A DNA stretch of 64,000 bases from DATKAS01 sp963733765 (GTDB lineage: Bacteria > Actinomycetota > Acidimicrobiia > Acidimicrobiales > DATKAS01): NCBI GenBank assembly GCA_963733765.1, contig CAVTEI010000005.1, positions 62,001 to 126,000 on the forward strand, read 5' to 3'. The translations under genes and the position numbers were made by a program. How positions within the stretch are numbered: the stretch's first letter is position 1; the number at the start of each line of letters is the position of its first letter. The notes under the pieces are model-generated. The model had not been told where the DNA came from. It ran no database searches and saw only the letters and a program-made list of their open reading frames with translations. Positions 33,642-43,534 of this stretch are shown one piece after another.

Positions 33642-34395
33642 TCACAATCCGGGGTTCGCCACCACGAGTCGATAGCCGGCGTCGATCTCGGTGCGGTCGA
33701 GCAGGTCTGCGTGCGCGGCCCGCCATGCACCCGAGCTCAGGTCGTCGGCCAGCCGTGCCATGCCGCGCTCGACGTCGGCCGCGGGCAGACGGGCGATCCC
33801 CGGAGATCCCGGCGCGCACCGAGGGATCGAGATAGGCGTCGGGCCGCCGCCACCATGCATGGCAGAAGCCATCGGTGCAGTCGTGAGGGACAGGCAAGGT
33901 GATGACCTCTCCACCGCCGAGCGCGTCAGCGATCGCCGATGGTGAGGGGACGTCGGTGTCGAGCTCGAGCATCGACGGGAGGTACTCGGTCACGAGCCAC
34001 TGCGCTGAGTGCACCGCGTAGTCGAACGTGAAGACGACGATGGGCCCAGTTGTCACTCGCCGCATCTCGCGCAGCCCCGCCACCGGGTCGGGCCAGTGGT
34101 GCAGGGTCAGCAGTGCCATCGCCGCGTCGAACGAGCGGTCGGGGAAGGGCAGCTCGCCCGCCATCCCGCGGATCACGAGCCGACTCGTCTCGGGTGGACG
34201 CTGCTCGATCATGCGGTGCGAAGGCTCGAGTGCGACGACGACGCGATCGGCCGGCTCGTACGACCCCGCGCCGGCCCCCACGTTCAGCACCCGGCGAGCG
34301 CTCCCGAGGCTCGCGGCGATCTGCTTCGCGATGCGGGGATCGGGCTGGCGCACTTGCGCGTACCCGACGCCGATCGAGTCGTAGGTCGCTGCCAT
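33642..34395 (-). CDS. SAM-dependent methyltransferase (class I), one frameshift
   Basis: The beginning TYDSIGVGYAQVRQPDPRI leads to VLNVGAGAGSYEP (SAM motif I), ALEPSHRM (motif II), AGELPFPDRSFDA (motif III), LLTLHHWPDP (motif IV) and a later GPIVVFTFD. The frame changes near 33800; the natural C-terminus (ADVERGMARLADDL, then GYRLVVANPGL) is in another frame and ends at 33642. The full length is then about 251 residues. The substrate is unknown. It is the last gene before the divergent region that starts the injection-system operon. Confidence 0.85.
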
Positions 34396-34440
34396 GAATC
34401 GACGCTATCCATGAGCCGTCAACAGACGTGCCGCCGGGCG

Positions 34441-34818
34441 TCAGGGGGTGAGCGCGCTCGCCAGCCCCTCGAGATCCTCGACGGTGACCGTCAGCGCGGA
34501 GTGCCCCTTGCGGCTGAGCCGCGAAGGCACCTTGTCGCGGAAGTGGATGCAGACACCGGCGTCGGCGTTCGTCCCGAGGGTGAGCCCGTCGTCCTTCATC
34601 GAGCCCCGGGCGCCGGCCGCCGTCCACCAGCGGTAGTGCCGGGTGATGTGGGCTCCGGTCACGTTCTGCAGCGGGGTCTCGATCTTGAAGAAGCCGAACG
34701 TCGCCCGCAGCTGCCCGTCATCGGTGAGCGTGACGCCGTCCGTGGCTCGACGCACGCCGAAGACGCCCCAGAAGACGATCAGCCGATCGTCGAACGAGTA
34801 GCGGTACCACGTGCTCAT
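34441..34818 (-). CDS. Hypothetical small protein with PH-like beta pattern
   Basis: A 125-residue protein from the ATG at 34818 (MSTWYRYSFDDRLIVFWGVF) with alternating beta strands (LRATFGFFKIETPLQNVTGA, GVCIHFRDKVPSRL) and a final helix, like bacterial PH-domain-like proteins. I do not recognise a named family. An upstream start at 34863 adds a low-complexity stretch. It is divergent from the first injection-system gene, across 115 bases. Confidence 0.6.
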   Translation of the reverse strand: MSTWYRYSFDDRLIVFWGVFGVRRATDGVTLTDDGQLRATFGFFKIETPLQNVTGAHITRHYRWWTAAGARGSMKDDGLTLGTNADAGVCIHFRDKVPSRLSRKGHSALTVTVEDLEGLASALTP

Positions 34819-34933
34819 GCGGGACGACGATGCCACAGCGCCGAGTGCCGTGACGCCGGGCACCGCGCATGCGTGACCGCGGCGCCACCCGGGGTGGAGA
34901 CCTGGGGCAAGTCCGATCGCGCGTGACGGCGGC
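34819..34933. promoter_or_regulatory. Divergent promoter region of the injection-system operon
   Basis: This 115-base gap is the only non-coding space before the first gene of the coupled operon, so its promoter must be here or inside it. An interrupted repeat CCACC-N3-GGTGG (34885-34897) lies in the middle. No convincing -10/-35 pair is visible in this GC-rich stretch, and the regulator cannot be named. Confidence 0.35.
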
Positions 34934-35536
34934 GTGACGACCCGGCGTCACCGTGTGCTCGTGGCCAGTTCGGAGGTGCTCGCCTCGGTCTCGGAGACCC
35001 TCCGCGACCGGTTGACGGCGGGACTCAGCACGCTCGGACCGCCGGCACCGGTTGCCGAGCTGCACGACCTCGCCTCGCTGCCGACGAGCACACCGCCGCG
35101 CGCGACGCTCTTCCTCTACGACGTCTTGGAGGAACCGACGTCGCGCAACCGACCGAAGACGACGGAGCTCGTCGGCGGCACCGTGCGAGTTCGCAAGCAG
35201 CCACTTGGCCTCTGCCTGCACTACATGGTCACCGCCTGGGGCGGTGACCGTCCGACCGAGCAGCAGATCCTCGGCCGGGTCCTCCAGGTGATGTATGACG
35301 ACGCCGTCATCGACGGCACTGAGCTCGTCGGCGCGCTCGCAGGCATGCCGACCGAGCTGCGCGTGAGCCTCGCTCCCATGCAGCTGGAGGATCGAGCGCG
35401 CGTCTGGTGGGCGATCGGCCAGCCGTACCGGCTCTCGGTCAACTACGAGGTGCGCGTCGTCGACATCGACGCCGAGATCTCGGCTGACGCCGACCCGGTG
35501 CTGAGTCGTCGCGTGCGAGCGGGGTTGACGTCATGA
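34934..35536 (+). CDS. DUF4255/Pvc16-like tail-cap/terminator protein
   Basis: A 200-residue protein with the DUF4255 pattern: VSETLRDRLTAGLSTLG, ATLFLYDVLEEPTSRNRP, LCLHYMVTAWGGD and RLSVNYEVRVVDID. In phage-tail-like injection systems this family (Afp16/Pvc16) closes the sheath-tube end away from the baseplate. It starts with a GTG at 34934, although GTG codons at 34955 and 34961 are possible. It stands at the head of the operon here, while in Afp and PVC it is the last structural gene. It overlaps the next gene by ATGA. Confidence 0.85.
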   Translation: MTTRRHRVLVASSEVLASVSETLRDRLTAGLSTLGPPAPVAELHDLASLPTSTPPRATLFLYDVLEEPTSRNRPKTTELVGGTVRVRKQPLGLCLHYMVTAWGGDRPTEQQILGRVLQVMYDDAVIDGTELVGALAGMPTELRVSLAPMQLEDRARVWWAIGQPYRLSVNYEVRVVDIDAEISADADPVLSRRVRAGLTS

Positions 35537-36193
35537 CGCTGCACAGCCTGGAACCGAGCAGCGTCGAGACGCGCAGCGCCGCCACTCCCTTGTGGCTGCG
35601 ACTCCGCGACACCTACACAGGGCGGCCGCCAGCGCAGGTCGACGTCGTTCTCGAACGCAAGGTCGGAAGCGCCTGGGTCACCCTCCGCCATGCCCACCAG
35701 GTCTCGTCCCAGGGCGATCTCGGGTTTCTGAACCTCGGACGGGCAGCGATGGGGCTCGGCAGGCACGTTCGACGTCAGGGTCTCGTGCAATGCGCCCCAC
35801 ACGATCGCGGAGACCAGCTCGGGAAAGCCGGCGCTGGAGACCACGGTTCCCATCTGGACGGACCAGTCGCCGCCGGTACCGACGATCGAACCGATCTCGT
35901 TCTTCCCTGCGCCGGACTACGCGTTCAGCCCTTCGACACCCCTCCTGACGGGGCGCGTCGTCGACGGCGGCGGTGATCCCGTGGATCGCGCGCGGGTTCG
36001 GGTCATCGAGACCTTCGGCGCCCGGCTCGTGATCGAGGAAGCCCGGACGACGCCCGACGGGTGGTTCCGACTCCCGCTGCGCTGGTCCAGCGGGACCACA
36101 CAGGTCGACGCCGACAAAGGCGTGCTCACCGATTCGATCGCGATCGTGGTTCCCGATGACCTCCGCTCCCTTCCCACTCTCACGCTGACCTGA
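35533..36193 (+). CDS. Small CIS-locus protein with carboxypeptidase-regulatory-like beta domain, one frameshift
   Basis: The N-terminal part (LWLRLRDTYTGRPPAQVDVV, LRHAHQVSSQGDLGFLNL) and the C-terminal part (FDVRVSCNAPHTIAE, then LLTGRVVDGGGDPVDRARVR and PDGWFRLPL) lie in different frames. One base seems inserted near 35755. The C-terminal pattern V-V-D-x-x-G-x-P-V-x-x-A-x-V is that of carboxypeptidase-regulatory-like (CNA-B/SpaA-type) beta sandwiches. Similar proteins follow DUF4255 genes in actinobacterial injection loci, but the role is unknown. Confidence 0.75.
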
Positions 36194-36216
36194 CATCCCC
36201 GACGAAGGAGCACGGC

Positions 36217-38447
36217 ATGCCCGAGTACCTCAGCCCAGGCGTCTACGTCGAAGAGATCGACGCCGGACCCCAGCCAATCTCGGCGGTCGCGACGAGCACA
36301 GCGGGCGCCGTCGGAGTGACCCGCAAGGGCCCGATCACGCCGCAGCTGATCACGAGCTATGGCGACTTCCTCCGCCTCTACGGCGGTCCGCTCGACATCC
36401 CCGACGAGGCGACCCAGTCGGTGTGGGGCGACGACGGTCAGTACTGGCGCGCCGCAGAGTCGGTCAAGGCATTCTTCGACGAGGGCGGCGCGCGCATGTA
36501 CTTCCAACGCGTGCAACCGGGCGGCGCGGTCGCCTCGAGCCGAGCCTTCAACGGCGGCCTCTTCGCGTTGGTGCAGACAGACGTCGCGCCGACTTCCACC
36601 ACCATCGGCCTCTCACATGTCGTCGGCATCGCCAACGGCAATGCGCTCGATGTGGTCAGCGACGACGGTTCGGTGCTCGGGACGGTGACCGTCGCTTCGG
36701 TCAACTACCGCGACAAGTCCGTCGGCCTGAGCGCGGCAGCCGGGTTCGCGGCGCCACGGGGGCAGGCCCTGGCCGTCATCCTCCCCGTCGACACCACCTT
36801 GGCGGTGCTGACGATCGAAGCGGCCAGCGCCGGAGTGTGGGGTGACGACCTCAGCGTTCGGCTCCTCCCGTCAGTCGGAGCACGGCTCTCGCTCGGCGCC
36901 TCGAGCATCAGTGGTGCGCCTGTTCCAACGACGACCACCGCGGACGCGGCAGCGGGAGCGACCTCGATAACGGTCGCGCCGGTGACCGGCCTCGACACGA
37001 CGACGCCGCCCGGCTTCAGCGTGAGGGTGGGAACCGGGGATGCGGTCGCGGTCAGCGGAGTCGCGGCCGCCGGGACGAACGTGACGCTCACACTCGCGGC
37101 CGCCCTCGCCGCGGTCGTGCGCTCGGGCACCCGCGTCCTGAAGCTGCGTCCGGCCGTAAATGCAGCTGTGCTCGCGGTCGGCGGCGCGGACCGGCTCTAT
37201 CCCGATGCCCTCGTGCAGCTCGAGGGAGCAGCCGGCGCAGAGATTCGAACGGTCGTCGCGGTAGGGGATGGCACGGTGACGCTGAGCGCCAACCCCGGCA
37301 ACACCTACTTCGAAGGCGAGTCGCTGAGCGTCGTTGAGGGCGACCTCACTGTGCGCTACCGGCCGCCCGGCGGAGACGAAACGATCGAGCGGATCGCGGG
37401 CTTGCGGCTGACCAACGATGCGCACCCCGACTCGTTCGCCCGCAAGGTCAACTCGAAGTCGCGGTTGGTCCGCGCCCAGGCGGGCGCCGGTTTCGACGGC
37501 ACGGACCTCCAAGCGTTCCCGGCGGTCTCGACTGGGCCGTGGGCCTCGCTCGGCGGCGGCGATGACGCGCTGGCGAGCCTCGGCGTCGACGACTTCGTCG
37601 GACTGGACCTCGGCCCCGGGCAACGCACCGGGATCCAGGCGCTGGAGGACATCGACCAAGTCGCGATCGCGCTGACCCCGGGCATGTGGTCGGTCGATGT
37701 GCGCTCGGCGTTGATCATCCACTGCGAGACCCTCGCCGACCGGTTCGCCATCCTCGACTGCCCACCGGGTCTCGGCGTGCAGGAGGTCGAGGCATTCCGC
37801 AGCCTGATCGACACCAAGTACGCGGCGCTCTACTACCCCTGGGTCAAGATCCGCGATCCTCGCCCGGGCGGCGAGGAGGTGACGGCGCCACCGTCGGGCT
37901 TCCTCGCGGGCATCTACGCGCGCACCGACATCGCCCGCGGTGTCCACAAGGCACCTGCGAACGAGGTCATCCGGTCGATTCGCGGCTTCGAGTCGGCGAT
38001 CTCGAAGCGCGAGCAAGACATCCTCAACCCGCAGAACATCAACGTGCTGCGCGCGTTCCCGGTCGCGGCAACCGCGTGTGGGGCGCACGCGTCCTCACGT
38101 CGGCGCCGGCGTGGCGCTACGTCAGTGTGCGTCGCTTGTTCATCATGATCGAGGAGTCGATCGACGAGGCCACGCAATGGGTGGTCTTCGAGCCGAACGA
38201 CGAACCGCTCTGGGCGCGTGTGCGGCAATCCGTCAGCCGCTTCCTCATGACCCAATGGCGAATCGGCGCGCTGCAGGGCGCGACCGCAGACGAGGCCTTC
38301 TACGTCGTCTGCGACCGCTCGACCATGAGCCCGGACGACATCGACAACGGCCGTCTCATCTGTGAGATCGGCATCGCGCCCGTCAAGCCCGCGGAGTTCG
38401 TGATCTTCCGCATCCAACAAAAGACGCTCGAGACCGTGAACGCCTGA
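36217..38447 (+). CDS. Contractile sheath protein 1, one frameshift
   Basis: The protein starts with EYLSPGVYVEEIDAGPQPI and contains VGVTRKGPI, RLYGG, and a C-terminal domain ending YVSVRRLFIMIEESIDEATQ, IDNGRLICEIGIAPVKPAEF. These are the conserved sheath core strands and handshake regions (Afp2-4/Pvc2-4, phage sheath family). About 743 residues is long, due to a Thr/Ala-rich insertion (residues 225-350) that would project on the outside. The last 120 residues are in another frame (change near 38085). RBS GAAGGAG precedes the start. Confidence 0.93.
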
Positions 38448-38466
38448 CCGTCAGCGAGGAGCGACC

Positions 38467-38922
38467 ATGCCCACCGTCATCAGGAACGACCCGTATCCGG
38501 GACACAACTTTCAAGTCATCGTGACCGGCGTCAGTGACGATGGCAGCGCCGTCAGCGGTGCGTTCAGCGAGATCAGCGGGCTCGAGCTCGAGATCAAGGC
38601 GATCGAGTACCGCAACGGCAACGAGCCCAACACGGTCCGCAAGATCACCGGGCTGACGACGCACACCAACCTCACGTGCAAGCGCGGGTCGACCGGCCAC
38701 GTCGAGTTCTGGAACTGGATCAAGAAGGCCCTCGACGGACAGGTGCAACGCGCCGAGGGCTCGATCATCCTCCAGGACGAGAACAAGGCCGAAGTGATGC
38801 GCTGGAACTTCTCCGCGGGCTGGCCGTGCAAGTACACGGGCCCGACCTTCAACGCAGCGAACAACGAGATCGCAATGGAGTCCGTGGAGATCTGCGTCGA
38901 AGAGCTGTACCTGGACGCGTGA
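38467..38922 (+). CDS. Inner tube protein 1 (Afp1/Pvc1-like)
   Basis: A 151-residue protein with the phage-tail tube fold signature: DPYPGHNFQVIVTG, FSEISGLELEIKAIEYRNGN, VRKITGLTTHTNLTCKRG and WNFSAGWPCKYTGPTFNA, finishing with VEICVEELYLD. It matches gp19-like/Afp1 tube proteins, which stack as hexameric rings inside the sheath. A GAGGAG site precedes the ATG. It is intact in one frame and follows sheath 1 by 19 bases. Confidence 0.95.
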   Translation: MPTVIRNDPYPGHNFQVIVTGVSDDGSAVSGAFSEISGLELEIKAIEYRNGNEPNTVRKITGLTTHTNLTCKRGSTGHVEFWNWIKKALDGQVQRAEGSIILQDENKAEVMRWNFSAGWPCKYTGPTFNAANNEIAMESVEICVEELYLDA

Positions 38923-38923
38923 C

Positions 38924-40461
38924 ATGTCCCTCACGACCCTGCCCGGCTACCGCGTCGTCGAGCGCGGCCCAGCCTCCTCGGGAGGAAGGGCTGCGCAACG
39001 ACGTCGCTTGCTTCGTCGGATCGACCGTACGCGGCCCGCTCGGCGTGCCGGTCAGAGTGCAGGGACGCCAGGCGTTCGTCGCGACGTTCGGTGGCTGGGA
39101 ATCGGGCACCGTGCCACGCGCCTTCGCGGCGTACGTCGCGAACGGCGGTGAGGTCGCGTGGATCGTTCGAGCGGGGTGTGGGGGCACGCCGGCGACCAAG
39201 AGCGTCGGGCTCGCTCCCGAGGACCCGGCGAATGGGCCGGCGCGGCTCGCACTTCCCGGGAGCGGGCTGCGATTCACCGCGACGAGCCCCGGAGCGTGGG
39301 GCAACGGCATCAGGGTGCGGCTCACCTACCGCGCCTTCGGGTTCGGCGGCGACGCCGAGCTCGACATCACGATCGACACACCTCGAGCCGCGACGTTCCG
39401 CCGCGCGGGTCTGAACGCCGAGGAGCTCATCGCCGCCGTGGCCGCGACGGGCACGATCACCGCCGAGTTCTGCGGGCCGTCGACGAGCATCACGGCGACG
39501 TCCGGCAACCCAGGCCCCGCCGCTCTCGGGTGGGATGTCGTGCTCGACGGCGGCACGGAGCCGGCGCTCGACGAGGCGGCCTTGCGCACGGCTATCGAGG
39601 CACAGGCCGAGATCGAGGAGATCGCTCTCGTGTGCGTGCCGGGGTTCGCTGAGGTGTCCGAGGCGGCGCAGGACGCGGTGCTGTCGACGCTCGCCGCATC
39701 ATGCGCCAGCGCGCAGGACCGACTCGCGGTCGTGTCGGCTCCCGTGGTCGACGCGGCCAGCTTCGCCACGTGGCGCGATCGGGCTGCGCGCGGCAGTCAC
39801 CGACCCCGGCCACCAGCGGGCCGTCGCCGCGTACCTTCCTTGGCTCCGGAGCGCGGACCTGGCCGGTCGCGGACCAGACCGCTACCCCATCACCGACTCG
39901 GTCGGCCACCTCTGTGGTGTCCTCGCTCGAATCGACCGGGAACGCGGTTCGGGCTGGAGCCCCGCGAACGCCCTCGTGAGCGACGCGGTCGACCTGGCCT
40001 CGCCGACACCGACTGCTCTGCAAGAGCGTGCGTTCGAGGAAGGCGTGAACGTCGTCCGTGAACGCATCGGCGGGGGGCTCGAGGTGTGGGGCGCGCGCAC
40101 ACTCGACCCGGGGGATGGTCGGTACATCGCGCATCGGCGGCTCGTGCACCGCATCGTGCGTGCAGTGAGGCGCGTCGCCGAGCCACTCGTGTTCGACACG
40201 AACGACGAGATCTTGTGGTTCAGCGTCACTCGAGCCATCAGCGGAGTGCTGATGGAGGCGTTCCGCAGTGGATCGTTGCGAGGCGAGACCCCGGACCAGG
40301 CCTACCGGGTTCGCTGCGACGCGACGACCAATCCGCCGAATGAGATCGACGACGGCCGCGTCGTGTGCGAGATCCAGGTCGCGCCCGCGACGCCGATGGA
40401 GTTCATCACCCTGCGCCTCACCTTGGGAGCCGAGGGTCTGCTCGAGGTGGTCGAGCAATGA
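38924..40461 (+). CDS. Contractile sheath protein 2, two frameshifts
   Basis: The start TLPGYRVVERGP is in the first frame, RNDVACFVGSTVRGPLGVPV and GWESGTVPRAFAAYVANGG in the second, and the C-terminal sheath domain (GARTLDPGDGRYIAHRRLV, IDDGRVVCEIQVAPATPMEF) in the third. This gives about 512 residues, the size of a shorter sheath such as Afp2/Afp3. The frame changes lie near 38970 and 39780. A second sheath beside a second tube is usual in this system type. The stop overlaps the next ATG. Confidence 0.9.
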
Positions 40462-40967
40462 CCTTCATCCCTTCCATCGAGGATCCCCTCCCGGCGTTCC
40501 GGTTCCTCGTCTCGCTCGACCCGAGCGACGCCTACCTCCCGTTCGCCCAATCCGCGCTCATCACGTTGATCGCGGCGGGCCAGTTCAGTGAGGTCACGGG
40601 GCTCGGCGCGGATCTCGAGGTGCTCGCGCATCCGGAGGGCGGTCGCAACGACTACGTGCATCAGCTTCCCGTGCGTCACACCTATCCGAAGATCGTGCTG
40701 AGCCGCGGGATGGTGCGCGACCCCGGCCTCTTCTTCTGGTACCAGGCCGGCCTCACCCAATCGATCGGGGCTCGCCGTGACGGAGCGATCATCCTGCTCA
40801 CCGCGAGCGGCATGCCGGCGCTCGGCTGGATCTTCCGCGGCGGACTCGCCGCGGGCTGGAAGGGCCCGCAGCTGAAGGGCGGAGACAGTGCGGTGGCCGT
40901 CGAGTCGATCGAGATCGCCCACGAGGGACTGCTGCAGGTTCCGATCACACCGCCGAGGGTCGGCTGA
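40458..40967 (+). CDS. Inner tube protein 2 (Afp5-like)
   Basis: A 169-residue protein: PLPAFRFLVSLDPSDAYLPF, FSEVTGLGADLEVLAHPEGG, HQLPVRHTYPKIVLSRG and LGWIFRGGLAAGWKGP. These are tube-fold features in the form of the Afp5/Pvc5 type, placed next to the baseplate end. The ATG at 40458 overlaps the upstream stop by four bases. It is intact. Confidence 0.92.
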   Translation: MTFIPSIEDPLPAFRFLVSLDPSDAYLPFAQSALITLIAAGQFSEVTGLGADLEVLAHPEGGRNDYVHQLPVRHTYPKIVLSRGMVRDPGLFFWYQAGLTQSIGARRDGAIILLTASGMPALGWIFRGGLAAGWKGPQLKGGDSAVAVESIEIAHEGLLQVPITPPRVG

Positions 40968-41146
40968 TGATCACGATCGAGGACCTCCGGATCCTGTTCG
41001 ACGCCGATCACGCGCGCGACGAGGCGGTATTCGCGCAGCTGTTCGCGCTGCACATCGCGCGCCATGACGCGAACAGGCATCGAGGCCACCTCGACGCAGC
41101 GCAGGCGGCCGAAGATCGATCGCTCGAACCGGGAGGGTCGTGGTGA
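40967..41146 (+). CDS. Small CIS protein in the Afp6 position
   Basis: A 59-residue ORF between the second tube and the LysM protein. The ATG at 40967 shares a base with the previous stop (TGATG) and the TGA at 41144 overlaps the GTG of the next gene. It begins MITIEDLRILFDADHARD and is mostly helical, ending in a charged tail. Afp6/Pvc6 genes are short and occupy this exact place, so I assign it by position and size only. Its function in the family is not established. Confidence 0.75.
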   Translation: MITIEDLRILFDADHARDEAVFAQLFALHIARHDANRHRGHLDAAQAAEDRSLEPGGSW

Positions 41147-41814
41147 GCCTCCCGATCAACTTCCTCGGCCGCGAGTTCGCGGAAGCCAAGCTGCAGATCG
41201 TCGAGCCGGCGAAGGACGTGTTCACGATCCCGCTGCACTTCAATCCGTCGGAGTACAAGATCTCGAAGGAGAACACCTTCGCGGAGATCCCGATCCCGGG
41301 CCTCGAGTCCCCTCCGTTGCAGTGGGTTCGCGGTGGAGCCCGGGTGCTGACGACCGATCTGCTCGTCGACACCTCGGGCGAGCTCGAGAACGTCCGGACG
41401 AAGTACGTCAACGCGGTCGAGCGGGCTCTCAAGCGGGACGAGAAGCTCCACGCGCCGCCCATCCTCGACTTCATCTGGGCGGAACAGATCTTTCGCGGGG
41501 TCCTCGTCTCCCTCGACATCACCTACACCCTCTTCCACATCGACGGAAAGCCGCTGCGCGCCAAGCTCGCGGTCAAGCTCAAGGAGTACCGACCGGTCAA
41601 AGTGCAGCTGCGCGAGACCGAGAACACCTCGCCTGACGTCGAGAAGCGCTACGTCGTGCGCACCGGTGAGACCTTGAGCTCGATCTCGGCCGCGGTCTAC
41701 CGCGATCCGTCGAAGTGGCGGGAGCTCGCCATCGCCAACGCGATCACCGACCCGACCCGCCTGTCGCCCGGTGTCGTGCTCACGGTTCCACGTCTCGAGG
41801 AGGCGCGCCGGTGA
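41143..41814 (+). CDS. CIS tube-adaptor protein with C-terminal LysM (Afp7/Pvc7-like)
   Basis: A 223-residue protein whose first 160 residues have the CIS tube-protein pattern (FTIPLHFNPSEYKISKENTF, VRTKYVNAVERALKRDEKLH) and whose end is a LysM domain (RYVVRTGETLSSISAAVYRD, LSPGVVLTVPRL; residues 170-216). In Afp this protein connects the tube to the spike hub. The GTG at 41143 with GGGAGG upstream is preferred over the GTG one codon earlier. Its stop overlaps the next GTG. Confidence 0.92.
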   Translation: MSLPINFLGREFAEAKLQIVEPAKDVFTIPLHFNPSEYKISKENTFAEIPIPGLESPPLQWVRGGARVLTTDLLVDTSGELENVRTKYVNAVERALKRDEKLHAPPILDFIWAEQIFRGVLVSLDITYTLFHIDGKPLRAKLAVKLKEYRPVKVQLRETENTSPDVEKRYVVRTGETLSSISAAVYRDPSKWRELAIANAITDPTRLSPGVVLTVPRLEEARR

Positions 41815-42965
41815 CCGCAACGGCCACTCGCAAGGAAGGCCTTCCAGAGAGTTACTACGCGCCCGAGTTCGCCATCGAGATCGAAGGCGAAGAGCTCGAC
41901 CCCGCGTCGAAGGGCGACGTGCTCGAGCTGAAGATCGAGATGACGTTCAACGAGATGACGAGCGCCGAGGTCAAGCTCAACAACTTCGACGACACCGCCT
42001 ACGACCTGAAGTGGTCCGACGCGGACAAGCTCCGTCTGGGCAGCCGCGTGCACGTGAAGCTCGGCTACGCCGATCGCACCCGCTCGATGATGCGCGGGTA
42101 CATCAGCACCCTCACGCCCGAGTTCGCCGACGGACCGCCGACGCTCACCGTCCGCGCCCTCGACGGCATGGTGCGGCTGAAGTCGTCGAAGCCACCCGCG
42201 GAGGAAGTGACCTACAAGAAGGTCACCGACTCGCAGATCGCGCAGAAGATCGCCCAACGCCACAACCTGCGCGTCAAGGTGACGGACGAAGGGCCGGTCC
42301 ACGACCTCGTCGTGCAGCGCAACACCGATGATGCGACGTTCCTGAAGGAGCGCGCCAAGCTGCACTCGTTCGAGGTGTTCATGCGCACCGACCCCGACAC
42401 GGGCGAAGACGTGCTGCATTTCGTCAGCCCCACCGACGGACGAGGATCCGAGCCGATCTCGACCTACACGCTCGCGTGGGGCGGCATGCGCAACACCGAC
42501 ATTCCACCGAGCTTGATCGAGTTCAAGCCCGTGCTCGCCGCCGGGGACCAAGTTCAGTCCGTGACAGTGCGAGGTTGGGATCCGAAGACCAAGAAGAAGA
42601 TCAGCCAGACGGCGACGCGCGCGAACACGCCCGGCGTCGCGCAGATCGACAACACGAACGGCCCGGAAGCCGCCGCCACGATGGGCGGAACGAGCGAGGC
42701 GAAGCGCGAAGTCATCGTCGATCGCCCCGTGGCGAGTGAGGAGGAGGCGCTCAAGGTCGCCCAAGCGATCCTCTCCGACCGCGCCTATCGCTTCCTGACC
42801 GGCCACGGGAAGGTCATCGGCCTCCCCGATCTGCGCCCGGGCACGAACGTGGAGATCGGAGGAGTGGGCCGGCGCTTCAGCGGCACGTACTTCGTCACGA
42901 AGGTCACGCACGTGCTGAACCAGCAGGGCTTCCTCACCGAGTTCGACGTCAGCAGGAGGATCTGA
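41811..42965 (+). CDS. gpD/VgrG-like baseplate hub protein (Afp8 N-terminal half)
   Basis: A 384-residue protein with the phage late control D/gp27 pattern: FAIEIEGEELDPASKGDVLE, the paired tube-like beta barrels, LRLGSRVHVKLGYADRTR, and the C-terminal LRPGTNVEIGGVGRRFSG, TYFVTKVTHV. In Afp and PVC this hub region is fused to the OB-fold spike; here it is a separate gene. It starts with a GTG overlapping the upstream stop, and its own stop overlaps the next ATG. Intact. Confidence 0.92.
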   Translation: MTATATRKEGLPESYYAPEFAIEIEGEELDPASKGDVLELKIEMTFNEMTSAEVKLNNFDDTAYDLKWSDADKLRLGSRVHVKLGYADRTRSMMRGYISTLTPEFADGPPTLTVRALDGMVRLKSSKPPAEEVTYKKVTDSQIAQKIAQRHNLRVKVTDEGPVHDLVVQRNTDDATFLKERAKLHSFEVFMRTDPDTGEDVLHFVSPTDGRGSEPISTYTLAWGGMRNTDIPPSLIEFKPVLAAGDQVQSVTVRGWDPKTKKKISQTATRANTPGVAQIDNTNGPEAAATMGGTSEAKREVIVDRPVASEEEALKVAQAILSDRAYRFLTGHGKVIGLPDLRPGTNVEIGGVGRRFSGTYFVTKVTHVLNQQGFLTEFDVSRRI

Positions 42966-43502
42966 TGGCGCGGACGTCCTTCGAGAGCACCGACCAGCGA
43001 ATCCACGGCGGGGTCATCGGGATCGTCACGGATGTCGAACGACCCCGAGGACCTCGGGAGAGTCGAGATCGAGCTGCCGTGGTACGCGTCCGGCTATCGC
43101 GAGTGGGCGCGCGTGAGCCACCTCTATGCCGGCCCCGGATACGGCAGCACCTGGGTGCCGGAGGTCGACGGCGAAGTGCTCGTGCTGTTCGCACACGGCG
43201 ACATGCGGTGGCCGCTCGTCATCGGCTGCCTCTACAGCCCGGTCGACCAGCCACCCGAGTCGCGCAGCGACTCGAGCGACGTGCGAACGCTCCTCACGCC
43301 GAACGGCTCGGAGCTCCGCTTCGACGAGACCAACCAGATCGTGACGCTCAAGACGCAGAGCGGCGCATCTGTGGAGCTCGACGAGCAGAGCGGCGAGCTC
43401 ACGCTCGAGGCCACTTCGAAGATCACCCTCAAGGCCACCGACATCTCGATCGAGGCCACCGGATCCGTGACGGTCAAGGGATCGACCATCGCTCTCAACT
43501 GA
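42965..43502 (+). CDS. OB-fold spike protein (gp5/gpV-like), one frameshift
   Basis: The N-terminal 22 residues (ARTSFESTDQRIHGGVIGIV) and the rest (NDPEDLGRVEIELPWYASGY, GEVLVLFAHGDMRWPLVIGC, then a repeating beta helix with ITLKATDISIEATGSVTVKG) are in different frames, with a change near 43030. The OB-fold followed by a short triple-stranded beta helix is that of gp5/baseplate protein V and of the C-terminal half of Afp8. About 178 residues. This is the membrane-piercing spike that carries the PAAR tip. Confidence 0.9.
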
Positions 43503-43534
43503 CGCAGGCCAAGCAACGAAGGGAGGGAACTGAC

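Noticed and set aside
36871..38088. 405-residue minus-strand open frame opposite sheath 1
   Set aside because: Antisense of a clear sheath gene, with no conserved pattern of its own.
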